DNA from: Adiantum capillus-veneris
Taxonomy: Eukaryota > Streptophyta > Polypodiopsida > Polypodiales > Pteridaceae
DNA: 64,000 nucleotides
Reading direction: 5' to 3'
NCBI GenBank assembly: GCA_014529385.2
Contig: CM043969.1
Span: 28,161,946-28,225,945, forward strand
In this document: in pieces, positions 33,945-44,780 of the stretch
Layout: the number at the start of each line of letters is the position of its first letter
How positions within the stretch are numbered: the first letter of the stretch is position 1
Program-made: the position numbers and the translations under genes
Notes under the pieces: generated by a model
Databases searched by the model: none
What the model saw: the letters and a program-made list of their open reading frames with translations, nothing else
What the model was told of the DNA's origin: nothing

Positions 33945-35774
33945 ATGGCAGAGATAGGTGATCGATCAGATTGTGACCTCTCACAGATGCGCGTGTTTGA
34001 TGGGTCAGACTTTGCGGCATGGAGAGATTGTATGCTTGATGCACTGACACAACGAGGGCTGCATCGACCATTGAGTGGTGATGCAGGTAGACCTTCAAAC
34101 ATGTCTGACGATCAGTGGCACGAGCTAGAGGAGATGGCACTATCTACACTCTCTTTGCACCTTGTGGATTCTGTATATGCTCTTGTTATGTATGAGACTA
34201 CTTCAAGAGCACTTTGGCGCAGATTACATGATATGTATGATAGATCTGAGTCATCAAGGACTCGTGTGAGACATGTACATTCACGAGTATGCCGACAGGT
34301 GATATATTGGTATTGTGGTCATTCTGGACACGTTAGACGGCATTGTTTTCGTCGTATGCGACATCGTAGGAGACATGGCAGTCTCAGAGATGTATGTAGT
34401 GATGCCATGGACTCAGTTGCTTTGACAGTTGAGGCACATGTAGTGTCGGAGGATACTAGTGACGAGGATGTCACTTTTACCTCGAGCTATGCACGAGATG
34501 CTATACATGTGGATAGTGCACTCCCTTCGCAGTGGTTGCTAGAAGCAGATGCTATGTTTCATGTCACGCCGCATCGTGCATGGTTTTGTAGCTATTCTAG
34601 CGGGATGCTTGGCAGTGTACATTTGACCGATGGATCGGTGCATGCGATAGCAGGTGCAGGAGATGTGAGACTGTCATTACCGAGTGGTGCATCTTACTTG
34701 TTACGACATGTGCGCTATGTACCAGATTTGACAGTGAGTTTGATCTCGATTGGTCAGCTTAGAGATTGTGTATGTCAGATTTCGCTACGAGAGCGATATT
34801 TTGTGATGCATTTGGGTTCGCTAGTGATTGCGACAGGTGCCAGGAGTGGTACAGGTTACCCATTGCATGTGGATCACGGGAGAGACGGTGTTGTCTCTGT
34901 GATCATCGATCCACATAGACAGCGAGAGAGCAGGCGAGTCTCTTTTGCTCATGGGTTGCAGGGTGCTTTGCATGAGGTGCAGAGTAGTGAGCTCGTTGTG
35001 CACACAGTTGGGGCACGACTTGAGCAGTCACACAGAGAGGTGACAGAGTCAGACATGCATGCTTTGCTAGTGACTGAGCAAAGTAGAGATTCAGTTGTGC
35101 GAGATACTTCTATGCAAGATAGACAGGTAGAGCGGTCTTGCTCTAGTGAGTCACGACAGGAGGACATTGTGCAAGAGTCTATGCATACGGAGTTAGAGCA
35201 TGAGAGCTCTAGTGAGTCACAACAGATTGAGTGGTCATGTTTGCAGTGGATGATTGCAGAGGAGGCTGAGACGTCGGCAATTATGCAATCATTCCTTTCT
35301 ATGCTCGACAGTGAGCATGGGGATATAGTTGTGCAGGATATGTCTTCCAGCAGACATCTAGAGCAGCTGGTTTGCTCTGAGGTTGCACGACAGGGTGATG
35401 CGTCTTTTGCAGACAGTCAGGAGATGCATGTGGCTGACACGCCTTGTCAGTCAGAGATGCCTATTGCCAGGGATATATATGTTGATGCATGCTCCGTAGA
35501 GCTAGCAGGGCCCGCTAGCATTGCATCGGCATTCGGTGGTCTCATGTATGAGATGCTGATCTTGAGACTAGATATCGCAGCTGCAGTGGGAGCATTTGCA
35601 GTTGGGGTTTTCAGTCGTTTGTTGACTGATGATGGCATAGTGTACGAGGGAGATATGCATGTATTGCACACATACTTGCAGTACGTGTGTGGTACGTCTA
35701 GTGGTGTATGGACTTACACGGGAGCAGGACAGCCGGATGCACACGATCACAGCCAGCCAGTGGACATCGATTGA
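33945..35774 (+). CDS. collapsed Ty1/copia Gag-Pol, 609 codons, internally deleted
   Basis: ATG at 33945, stop TGA at 35772. Residues 1-100: UBN2-type Gag (VFDGSDFAAWRDCM; MSDDQWHELEEMA; LWRRLHDMYD). The middle of Gag is missing and the frame jumps to a zinc knuckle YWYCGHSGHVRRHC in which the first Cys is Tyr. Residues about 198-230: protease region, with the usual DSG replaced by EAD (WLLEADAMFHVTP), so catalytically dead. Residues about 330-500: polar Ser/Glu/Gln linker. Residues about 525-605: C-terminal end of copia RT (AFGGLMYEMLILRLDIA; LQYVCGTSSGVW). Integrase and RT catalytic parts are absent, yet the frame is uninterrupted. It cannot move without enzymes from other elements. Confidence 0.85.
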   Translation: MAEIGDRSDCDLSQMRVFDGSDFAAWRDCMLDALTQRGLHRPLSGDAGRPSNMSDDQWHELEEMALSTLSLHLVDSVYALVMYETTSRALWRRLHDMYDRSESSRTRVRHVHSRVCRQVIYWYCGHSGHVRRHCFRRMRHRRRHGSLRDVCSDAMDSVALTVEAHVVSEDTSDEDVTFTSSYARDAIHVDSALPSQWLLEADAMFHVTPHRAWFCSYSSGMLGSVHLTDGSVHAIAGAGDVRLSLPSGASYLLRHVRYVPDLTVSLISIGQLRDCVCQISLRERYFVMHLGSLVIATGARSGTGYPLHVDHGRDGVVSVIIDPHRQRESRRVSFAHGLQGALHEVQSSELVVHTVGARLEQSHREVTESDMHALLVTEQSRDSVVRDTSMQDRQVERSCSSESRQEDIVQESMHTELEHESSSESQQIEWSCLQWMIAEEAETSAIMQSFLSMLDSEHGDIVVQDMSSSRHLEQLVCSEVARQGDASFADSQEMHVADTPCQSEMPIARDIYVDACSVELAGPASIASAFGGLMYEMLILRLDIAAAVGAFAVGVFSRLLTDDGIVYEGDMHVLHTYLQYVCGTSSGVWTYTGAGQPDAHDHSQPVDID

Positions 35775-35853
35775 GACCAGTTTTCTCTCGCCTTTTGTAG
35801 TCTTTAGACTAGGTTCTCTTGCTTAAAGGCACAGTCGCCTTTAAGTGGGAGGT

Positions 35854-36045
35854 TGTTGGGGTATAGGCGCTTGTGCCTTGCCCGACCGCCCAGAGTTTGG
35901 GCGCCCACTGACTTGTATACCTTATACATAGCATAAGTGTATAGAGGGCTGCTCACTCTTTGAGTCTCCCCACCCATATCTGTGTGTTGTGTGTCTCCTT
36001 CTCTCTCTCTCACTCTCCGTCTGTGGTGCTCCCCGATCCCCTTCA
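35854..36045 (+). repeat. element D 3' LTR
   Basis: Directly after the polypurine tract AAGTGGGAGGT (35843-35853). Ends CCCCTTCA, followed by the target duplication GGAAC. Confidence 0.93.
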
Positions 36046-36116
36046 GGAACGAGGGCTATGGAGGGTGACGTCTGAGAGGAGCCATCGCGAGCTTGGAGAT
36101 GGATGCAACTGCAAAG

Positions 36117-36211
<95 letters not shown>

Positions 36212-36390
36212 GAGACTCAGATCGACACAAAAAATAACGTTGCTATTAGTATTAAGCCTTGAGATACATATATAGATTTGGACCTTCCATGCAATTGCCA
36301 TGCAAAACTAAACTGCAAGTACACTTGTAACTGCATGGCTACAAAAGCCAATTCCCACGGGTTATGACGACTTGGGCTTGAAACCCAACA
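36046..36390 (-). repeat. element F 5' LTR, main piece, with expanded (GA)n
   Basis: Continues the LTR interrupted by D. Its GA tract (36120-36214, about 95 nt with one interruption) is about twice as long as that in the other LTR (30707-30756). Ends with the ACACC target duplication at 36391-36395. Confidence 0.92.
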
Positions 36391-36395
36391 ACACC

Positions 36396-37515
36396 ACATT
36401 GGAGTATAGTTGAGTAGCAGAGTACTTACAAATTTTTGTTCACTATTCGAGAGCACCTTAACTCATATAAGCAGCGGCATAGTTTAATGATAAATCAGCT
36501 CAAGAAAAATTCCTTTCAATATAATTAGAAGTGATGACCTTAGTAGCAGTGACTGAGTATTCATGTTAGAGCACAATGCAGAGAAATGAAATATGAAAAG
36601 AGGAATGACATATTTGATGTACAATATACCCGAAGGGTAAACTGATTTTGAATATATCGACCATTGTTGGTATATGGATGAGGTACAAGTGCTGCAACTC
36701 ACGTTTTACACCAAAGTATACCAATAGATCCAAAATGTTTTAGCATGGGGTTAATAATTGGTCAGGAACTTGCAATGGCAACTAAAAAAGGGATTAGTAT
36801 ACAATCAAGACAAAGGTGAGACAACTGAACGGAAAGAAAATATTGACTTTAAATAGCATAGATCAACTAGTGCCACTAAACAAAAACAAATACAAGAATA
36901 AAGTGCAGTTGTTGCACGGCAATTTGTGCTCGTGCAGTTGTGAAGCACCTAATTTTGGTTTAAAGTTTCATCAAAAAAACTATTGTTAACTCAATGACCA
37001 TGTTTAGCTAGAATGAGCAAGGGTCCTCCAGGTAAGCGTCAATTGTGAGGGTGGTTAGTGTATGATACTAGCGTCCAAATCATATATGATCCCTGCCTGT
37101 TGCATTGTTCAAGTACCAGGTAGATTTTTGTTCTCTAATGTTTTTTTTTCAATTAATAAATTTATTTATTTATTTATTAAATGCAATTAGTGGATTATTA
37201 TACATTGCATAATTGTGACTCGAATTGTGAAAATATAACATGATTGACTTGAATTATCATAACAGTAGGGGGTGGTGGGGAGGTTGTGAAAAGAAAGAGA
37301 AAAATGAAATGAAATGTTGTAGTGCCCATCTTGAAAATGCAAAAATAACCTACGAAACAAAGCGAGACATTCCTTATGGATCTAATACAATGTCTGGATA
37401 CAAAAATAGACTAAAATCAGTGTCGTCGTCATCAAGTTCCGTGGATGTCTGGCATTGGACATCGTCGCAAAAAGTATTGCATTGGTCACCGATCTCCGCT
37501 TCTAAGTAGTCTCGG
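36396..37515. other. element C interior, no gene seen
   Basis: Non-coding part of element C (right of F). AT-rich, short frames only, with an ATTT-type run near 37150-37185. Confidence 0.55.
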
Positions 37516-37516
37516 G

Positions 37517-37517
<1 letters not shown>

Positions 37518-37574
<57 letters not shown>
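37518..37574. repeat. G57 homopolymer
   Basis: Uninterrupted run of 57 G on the plus strand. The Pro-rich reading on the other strand is an artefact. Runs this long readily form G-quadruplexes and are hard to sequence, so the exact length is doubtful. Confidence 0.9.
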
Positions 37575-37575
<1 letters not shown>

Positions 37576-37749
37576 ACTGTTGTGGAGTGGTCAGATGCAG
37601 TAGACCAGGGGAACGAGCGAGAACACTCATACAGTCCTTTTAAATCTAAGCTAATGTCTGGGTACAAAATAAAATGAAGTACGTACAATATTTAAAGACT
37701 AATTTATTTTATTTTATTTTTTTTCAAATCATCATCAGTAGCATCGTGA

Positions 37750-37962
37750 ATCAATGATGCTCTGCATCGGGTTCTCCTGATAAAGTATTTCATAGGATGT
37801 TGTAGAGGTTCATTAATGTGTAACGGGTTCTCCTGATAAAGTATTTCATAGGATGTTGTAGAGGTTCATTAATGTGTAACGCTATTGAATCAAGGATGCT
37901 ATGCATCGAGTTCGCCTGATAAAGTATGGCAGAGGACGCTGCAGAGCTTCGTCAATGTGTGC
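37750..37962. repeat. 56-bp tandem repeat, 2 exact plus 1 diverged copy
   Basis: GGGTTCTCCTGATAAAGTAT begins at 37769 and 37825 (period 56 bp). A diverged third copy (GAGTTCGCCTGATAAAGTAT) is at 37908, after a repeat of the upstream words ATCAA(T/G)GATGCT and TGCATCG. Confidence 0.9.
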
Positions 37963-38898
37963 TTCTGTAAACAATCGGACTAGGACGGGGGAAAGAGAGA
38001 GGGTGATATGGTTGTCAAACAGTGAGAGAGATAGAAAGAGAATCTCTTGTTTTTTGACATCAATTCGTTCAAGGGAAGCCACGGAGAATAGGTTGCGGGC
38101 CGCCGTCCTGGGCATCCCAGGGCCAGTTAAGAGCAAATACATTGGAATGCCAGTCAGGGGGATAATCAACATCATGCAGTTCTACCTCCATTATTTCATG
38201 GATACCCCATCATACAGCTTGTCCAAAATGTCCAGTGTTTCTGGTCTCATGCATGGCCTCAGAAGAAGAAGGAGCTGAAGCGATGGCATGGGTGCAAAAT
38301 TCCATACCTTGCAGTCGAGATTGGGCAGCGACGCATCATCATGGCGTGCTTCACAGAACAATTAGAAGATGCTTTCAATGAGCTCATCTCAACAGGCCTC
38401 CCAGTGAGAGGAGTGTGGCTTTATCTTAGGGTTGTGCATGCAAGCAACAACTAGTAGTTGTCACTCATGTCGATGTGACTGGAGCTCCATGCACTTGTTG
38501 TTGTGGGTAGATTCACTACTGCTAGTAGCACTGCGCTACGAATAGTCCAGCTCGGCCTTCGATGAGGTCCATTCACTCACAAACTGAAGTAAAAAGCAAA
38601 GGTGGTGCATGCAAAGTATGTGATGGAGCGAGGGAGATGGCTGGTTGATTTGCAACCTTTCATAGCAACACTAACGACTGTAATGCAGATTCTTGCATGG
38701 TGGCTAGTGAGGGGTGCTAAGAAAAGGTGAGGTTGGTTGGCAGCGCGTGTATGTAAGAGAGAGAGAGATGGTGGCGCAAAGAGAGAGAGAGAGAGAGAGA
38801 TGTAGCTTTAAAAAAAACACTGTGCCGCAAAGTTTACTGGAGTGTCAGTGCGAGCCTCAGAAGGAGTGGTAGTTGCTGCATGCAGCCGTTGGTAAGTG

Positions 38899-38935
38899 AC
38901 GGGATGGCCGAGTTAGTCTAAGGCGCCAGGCTAAA
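38899..38935 (+). pseudogene. tRNA-Leu 5' half
   Basis: GGGATGGCCGAGTTAGTCTA then AGGCGCCAGGCTAA matches the acceptor 5' strand, the D-arm with box A (TGGCCGAGT-AGTC) and the start of the anticodon arm of plant tRNA-Leu. The match stops at the anticodon. No anticodon 3' strand, variable arm, or T-arm box B (GGTTCGA) follows, so it is not a functional tRNA gene. Confidence 0.65.
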
Positions 38936-39905
38936 GTGTGGTGAGTGACAGAAGCACCGCATGGGAGTGGTTGCGGCCTTAAAAAAGACTCGTTTGGAAG
39001 GAACTTGGCGGCACTGCTCTACTGCATGGGTAAAGTGGCGGGACAGGCCGTTGGTTTGCTGCATGGTGGGCGCCACTAGGGTATTGACGACAACAGGCTG
39101 CATGGGTTGTTTTACTCAAGTCCAGTAATGGGTGTCAATGACGACGAGGGGGGTGGTTGATGATGGGTGGTTGAATTGTGGGCGGAAGCCCGAGAGAAAG
39201 AGAGAGAGAGAGAGATGCCACAAAGCACCTATATTGGCATACATTCCTGCTAGCATGAGGCTTCCTGCGGTGTGGTATGTAGTATGTGGTCGGTAAAAAA
39301 AGTGTGCTAAGCACGACGTCAAGCTGAAAAATCTAATTTGGCATGTCTTGAATCGTTAGAGCTGTATCTTGTGCACAGATGGTCATGAAGGTGAAGGATG
39401 TCGCTACTGCTGCCGAGCCGCTGGTGCCCTTGCAAGTTGGGAGCTCATAGACACACACAAGGCATGGTGCAAAGGCTTACCCTTAGGGTTTATTCCTACT
39501 AAATTGAAGCCAAAACAATCTTCTCCTTTTTTAAAAATTTTTCGTATCTTCTTTTAGCAGATCTCTCCTTGATCGTACACATCTATCGTCATTGTATACC
39601 AAACTTGCTATGTGTACATTACTCTCATAATTATTCACGCAAATGATATTGAAAATGAATTCTAGTGCTAATGAATTATGTATTCATTCTAATATAGCTA
39701 GCCGCTATGAATCATAAACAATTAATTCTCCATGATGCAGTTCAAGAAACGATGCACTAATGGAAAAAAGAAAACATTTATTCTGAAAACATCATGATAC
39801 AAACTTAGCTTCATTATATGGAAGCGATGAGGATCACCATAGCCATAAGTTGGTCGATACGTCTTCCTTTGTTGTTCTCCACAGTATGCAGGAGCATCTC
39901 CTTGA
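38936..39905. other. element C interior, no gene seen
   Basis: Rest of the element C leader side. Short GA tracts near 39197-39213, no recognised coding sequence. Confidence 0.5.
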
Positions 39906-39917
39906 GGTCTGATACCA
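39906..39917 (-). other. element C primer-binding site
   Basis: Minus strand TGGTATCAGACC, one nucleotide after the LTR end GTAGCA. Confidence 0.88.
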
Positions 39918-39918
39918 C

Positions 39919-40404
39919 TGCTACAGCCGGGAGCACGGAAAGCCCAGCAAAATACTCGAAATAGTACATAGCAAGCCAAAAATCAACAAAACTGTATACC
40001 TGGCACATCCATGAACTCGTAATCGAAGCTATACGCGAACAGCGAGAGACATAGAGCGGAAGAGAGGTAAAGAGTACGCGCAGGCACACTCCTAGACCGG
40101 AGTGCTACGTCGGCACGGCGAGAGAGAAGAGGGGAGAGGGGAGAAGAAGTACACAGACACTGGGTGCAATCTCCCCCCGTGCAAGAGTGACCATTTTCCT
40201 CTTGCACGTATTTCATTTATAGATTTCTTGAATGGTCAAAAATGAGTACAAACTGGCCGGCTGGTCATAAATGGCCGAAGCTCATAAAGAGCACTTGAAT
40301 AATCAAATATACATAAATATAATATCCTTTTGCAATAGCCTAGCTCGGTCAAGTCTTTTCCACCTGTCAGCTGTAATAAATAATAAAATATCAATTCCAT
40401 AACA
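39919..40404 (-). repeat. element C 5' LTR
   Basis: 486 bp, aligned end to end with 29429-29915 and followed by the ATAAT target duplication. Confidence 0.93.
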
Positions 40405-40409
40405 ATAAT

Positions 40410-40911
40410 AGCATAAGGACTAAAATAAACAATTATAAAGATACTAGCAATTTTTCACAAGCATGAGCCTTACAAATTAACACTTTTAATTGTGTCCATT
40501 CCAGAAACCTCTTTCTCAATTTTAGACCAATTTGAATTGTGTAAAGCTAGAAACCTCTTTCTTAGAGTATCGTAGAACACTCCCATAAAAAAGAATAACT
40601 TTTCTTATTTAAGGTGTAGTTACAAATGTAGGGCCCATGAAAAATAGCTATAAAGAAAAAATTTAGTATTAGAATACAAGGCTAGATCTACACTAGCAAA
40701 AAAAAAAACGGTTTTGACAAATTCTCCTATAAAAAAGAGCTCTTCATTCTCTTAATTTTTCTATTTTTTTCAACATCATAACTTCCTGCTGGATTGACAC
40801 ACCTGGGTTTGGTATGGCGCAAGATTGTTGTTTCTACTAATAGGATAAGTAATCTTGTCACAGGAAGCAACGTCATGTGCTTCTATTTTTCTTGTCTTTG
40901 CTTAGCTAGCT
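40410..40911. other. no gene seen
   Basis: AT-rich flank of element C without recognisable features. Confidence 0.5.
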
Positions 40912-40912
40912 A

Positions 40913-41051
40913 GGTTTGACATTGGAGGTAGAGAGAATATTGTCCTTTGTAGCCCTCGTACACAAATGCCATCTGTTTGCAAACTTAGCTAGGTGCATTT
41001 GTGTGTGAGAGCTACAAAGGCCGATAGTCCTCCTATCTCCAATGTCACGCC
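40913..41051. repeat. long imperfect foldback (arms about 62 bp)
   Basis: Left arm 40913-40975 and right arm 40990-41051 are imperfect reverse complements. Shared blocks, written on the plus strand of the left arm, are TGACATTGGAG, CCTTTGTAGC and CACAAATGC, separated by small mismatches and bulges. The loop is about 14 nt. The size and mismatch pattern would suit a MIR-type precursor or a MITE. No expression evidence is available. Confidence 0.7.
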
Positions 41052-42165
41052 TCTATTGGGTCCATGTTTGGGAAAGGTATATTTCAGCTTAACCTTGAGC
41101 TGATTGAAAATCAAGATTACTTGATTACAAACATTTGAGAAGGGAATAAAAATCGATAAAGTATACAAAAAAATCCTACAAATTGTAAATTTTTACTTGT
41201 ACTTCTGGTTTGCATGTTTACAAGGAGGAAGCTCAATGGTTTAACCGAAAAATAATAACCGACTTTCTTGAACATGACCCTCTCAAATAAAATCGCATGG
41301 ACACATACCAATAACAGTGTTTTCATATGGTGTCCTAGCCAAGGCTTGCCAAAAACACACTTTTGTAATTGATGAAAATAAGGGCATACTAAAAACTAAG
41401 TCGGCTGTTAGGTCAAAATTTGAAGCATTTTCCTAGTTTTCTTATTCTTCAAACCATGCTCATAATCTAGCTAAAATGTTGTAATTGCATCTCGTAGGTG
41501 TCTAGTTTTAGCTTGAATTTTCCTCCAATTTGGAGGTTGGTCAAGGGCTCAAGATGCACAACTTGACCATGCGTGTAGAGTAGGTAAACAATCTTTGATT
41601 TGCATCAAGCTTTCATTTGATGCCTTCGTCATATTTGCAGGAGTAGGTCATCTGTAGGCTGGTTGCAAAGAGAGGGGACCATCATAGTGATTGTGGGGCA
41701 CCCCCCTTATTCGTTGTGATGTAGCCATGCACATGGTGATTTCCCATCTTCTAACACTAGCAAGAGACACCATCTGCTAGGAGATATAGCTTTGGAATTA
41801 ATTTGTATCCCTCTGGATTCTTCCCTCTCTTACGACCTATGCCCCTTAGGATTCTTCACCCTTTGTGCCAATTGTGCCCCTTTGGATTGTCTATTCTTTG
41901 CCATGTGCCCCTAAGGATTCACCACTTGCACCGCCTTCATGAAGCTAGTGCAGATTCTTCATGAAGCCTGATATCATTCCAAAGCCATAACACCTCCTAC
42001 CTTCAAAGGTCACTGTTTTGAAATTGTGTTATCATCTTGATCACTATGGGAACAAATAATCTGCATGATAGTGTAAATCTTTCAAAATCTTCTTGGTGGA
42101 TCTGCATGCGGCATACATCGTGGCAAGTCACCGGCCTACTGTTGTGCTTCTTTGAGGGTCATGTT
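41052..42165. other. no gene seen
   Basis: Mixed sequence. The short words GCCCCTTAGGATTC, GCCCCTTTGGATTG and GCCCCTAAGGATTC repeat loosely at 41840-41925 (a small degenerate tandem). Nothing else recognised. Confidence 0.5.
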
Positions 42166-42170
42166 GGGGA

Positions 42171-42173
42171 CTC

Positions 42174-42239
<66 letters not shown>

Positions 42240-42327
42240 GCACCACTTGTTGGTGTGTGCCCTTAAATTCAGTTCAAGGCACATGAGAAAATACACACAC
42301 ACACACACACACTCAATTTCTCCCTCC

Positions 42328-42363
<36 letters not shown>
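42171..42363. repeat. (TC)n, (AC)n and (GT)n cluster with palindrome-type flank
   Basis: TC tract 42171-42238, then AGCACCACTTGTTGGTGTGT (CACCA/TGGTG foldback), then an AC tract about 42292-42311 and a GT tract 42331-42363. The AGCACCAC-foldback-TGCCCTT arrangement after TC matches the units at 46668 and 46876. Confidence 0.85.
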
Positions 42364-42364
<1 letters not shown>

Positions 42365-42955
42365 TTTTTTTTTTTTAAAAATCGCACCAATACTTATATA
42401 AGAAAGACAAAAAGTTGTTGAACAATCAAAGTACAAAGTCACCCATGATTCCAATTTCCAACACCAGCAAAGAAGTGGAGGTCGTGATTTGTCAAAGGCA
42501 GCTTCCTCAACTTAGGAATGTCTGATGATAGTAGCTGGTTGCGGCAACAAAGGCCACAAAATCCAAACGTTTTGGGCCTGTTAAAGAATTTTGGACCCCC
42601 CGTAAATGAAGAAAAACATTAACTTATTGCACTAGGCTCAATAAGCAGGATTGTAATCAGCGGGTGCAACCTTCTTGGATTGTGGGTTGCCCTCATTAGG
42701 TTGAGGAGGGATAGCGGAGGTGGCACTGTTTTTGTTTTCAAGATCGTCATCCACATTGTAGTCAGGATCAAGAGACCTTCTTGATCCCTACCCTACTTGC
42801 TTCAGCCATGGATTGAAGGCCAGCTCAGGTATGGTTGCGCATGCACAAACCAAACCACCCACCCATAGCAGTGTCGACCCAAGTCCACCACCTTCCCCAT
42901 CCTTTTCCTTATTGTCCTTGCCTTTTTTCCTACTAATAGGCATACTCTCTCTCGC
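42364..42955. other. no gene seen
   Basis: No coding motif recognised. Confidence 0.5.

Positions 42956-42958
<3 letters not shown>

Positions 42959-42998
<40 letters not shown>
42959..42998. repeat. (TC)n tract at the 5' junction of LINE copy 2
   Basis: About 40 nt TC directly joined to LINE sequence (AGCATATTATGC). Confidence 0.95.
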
Positions 42999-43003
<5 letters not shown>

Positions 43004-44030
43004 ATTATGCATTTGAGAACATGTGTAATGCGGGAAACATCAAGTGTTGGGTTCTCAAGAAGTATCTTTTTGATGCATTGGTGACACCGGTTCTTCTTTA
43101 TGGAGTTGAAGTGTGGGGCGGGAGCATCTCAAAGTCTACTTGGAAAGAGTTTGAGAATGTCCAAAAGCGTTTTCTTACAAACTTTCTCCAAGTTAAGACA
43201 CAAACACCATATATGCTCCTACTTCTTGAATAGGGATCTCTTCCAATTGAGGTTATGGGCATGGAAAGGGTTGTGGAGTACATGATAAAGATGCGTCAAA
43301 ACCCCTCACATCGACTTCCTACAATTGCATGGGAAGCAAGCAAAAAAGTTCAAAAGACACATAAAAGCAAGATCTTGAGCACGGGATGGATGCAAGACAT
43401 AAAGAAGTGGTTTGGGAGATGGGATGCATTACACTTGCTACATGATGCTTCAATTGACTCTCAAGTGAATGAAGCTTTTCTACAACGCCAATGTATTACG
43501 GCTTGGAGAAATCCGGTGGGTCACGCTTCATACATTACACCACCTATATTGCCCCCAACTACAAAACCATGTTCTTCGCTGAGAGAGGAAAACCGTACTC
43601 ACACTTACATGCTTGAGCCTATTCCCTTGTCCGCGATATGCACTATCGCAGCAATTCGGCTTAGCTCCCATTTCCTTCGATGCGAGATAGGGCGTTGGGG
43701 CAATGGAGAAGAGTCAAATCGATTGTGCATATTATGCTCACTGCAAGTTCGAGAGTCTGAGTACCACACACTACTAGAGTGCTCAGCTTTTGATCACATC
43801 CGAACTTGCTTCTCTCACATTTTCAGCCATAACTTAGACCTACACACTTTCCTCTCCCAGCCAAAGTGTGGGCTCTCCATTGCGACTCTCATCACTACAA
43901 TTTTGGAGCATCGAGAGTCACTCATCAGCCATACACATACTACATCACATGTAACTTTGGTCCCATAGGTCATATTTGACCTCCGAGGACAATAATAAAA
44001 TCTATCTATCTATCTATCTCTATCTCTCTC
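42999..44030 (+). mobile_element. LINE, 5'-truncated copy 2, with TC/ATCT tail
   Basis: Starts at TATTATGCATTTGAGAACAT, which corresponds to about position 1095 of copy 1, so it is truncated about 410 bp further 3'. It ends TTTGGTCCCATAGGTCATAT, then GACCTCCGAGGA and AATAATAAAA, followed by an ATCT tetranucleotide tail running into TC (44001-44030). Confidence 0.9.
43005..43968 (+). pseudogene. LINE ORF C-terminal part
   Basis: Frame 43021-43233 contains YLFDALVTPVLLYGVEVWGG and ends at a TAG (43231). Frame 43255-43968 continues to a C-terminal cysteine motif CILCSLQVRESEYHTLLEC (CX2C...HX4C), as in many LINE ORF2 proteins. Better preserved than copy 1 here: no 27-nt deletion, complete CCHC. 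RT catalytic motifs are absent through truncation. Confidence 0.85.

Positions 44031-44780
<750 letters not shown>

Larger units (their letters stand above)
32300..36045 (+). mobile_element. element D: Ty1/copia Gag-type non-autonomous element inserted in F
   Basis: LTRs 32300-32492 and 35854-36045 (193 and 192 bp, about seven differences by eye), TGTTGGGG...CCCCTTCA. Perfect target duplication GGAAC at 32295-32299 and 36046-36050. Primer-binding site TGGTATCAGAGC at 32495-32506, leader of about 1.44 kb, one 609-codon frame, then the polypurine tract AAGTGGGAGGT. Same architecture, PBS spacing and polypurine tract as element E at 61015. Confidence 0.95.
30629..36390 (-). mobile_element. element F: non-autonomous Ty1/copia-like LTR element inserted in C
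   Basis: Left LTR 30629-30931 and right LTR 32291-32299 plus 36046-36390 (split by element D). Perfect target duplication ACACC (30624-30628 and 36391-36395). Minus strand: the right LTR is followed by the primer-binding site TGGTGTCAGAGC (32288-32277), and the left LTR is preceded by the polypurine tract GAGGGGGAGAT. The interior is only about 1.36 kb (30932-32290) and has no recognised Gag or Pol, so it is a small non-autonomous element. Confidence 0.92.
29429..40404 (-). mobile_element. element C: LTR retrotransposon, host of the nested insertions
   Basis: LTRs 29429-29915 (487 bp) and 39919-40404 (486 bp) are nearly identical and run TG...CA. A perfect 5-bp target duplication ATAAT flanks the element (29424-29428 and 40405-40409). 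On the minus strand the right LTR is followed by the primer-binding site TGGTATCAGACC (39917-39906), and the left LTR is preceded by ACGGAGAGGTA as polypurine tract. Removing the nested 30629-36390 insertion leaves about 5.2 kb. I find no Gag or Pol motif in the interior, so it is non-autonomous. Confidence 0.93.

Noticed and set aside
37374-37688. Open frame with a long Pro run
   Set aside because: It is the reverse reading of the G57 homopolymer. Flanking residues show no domain.
38899-38980. Functional tRNA-Leu gene
   Set aside because: Only the 5' half matches. Anticodon 3' strand, T-arm and box B are absent.
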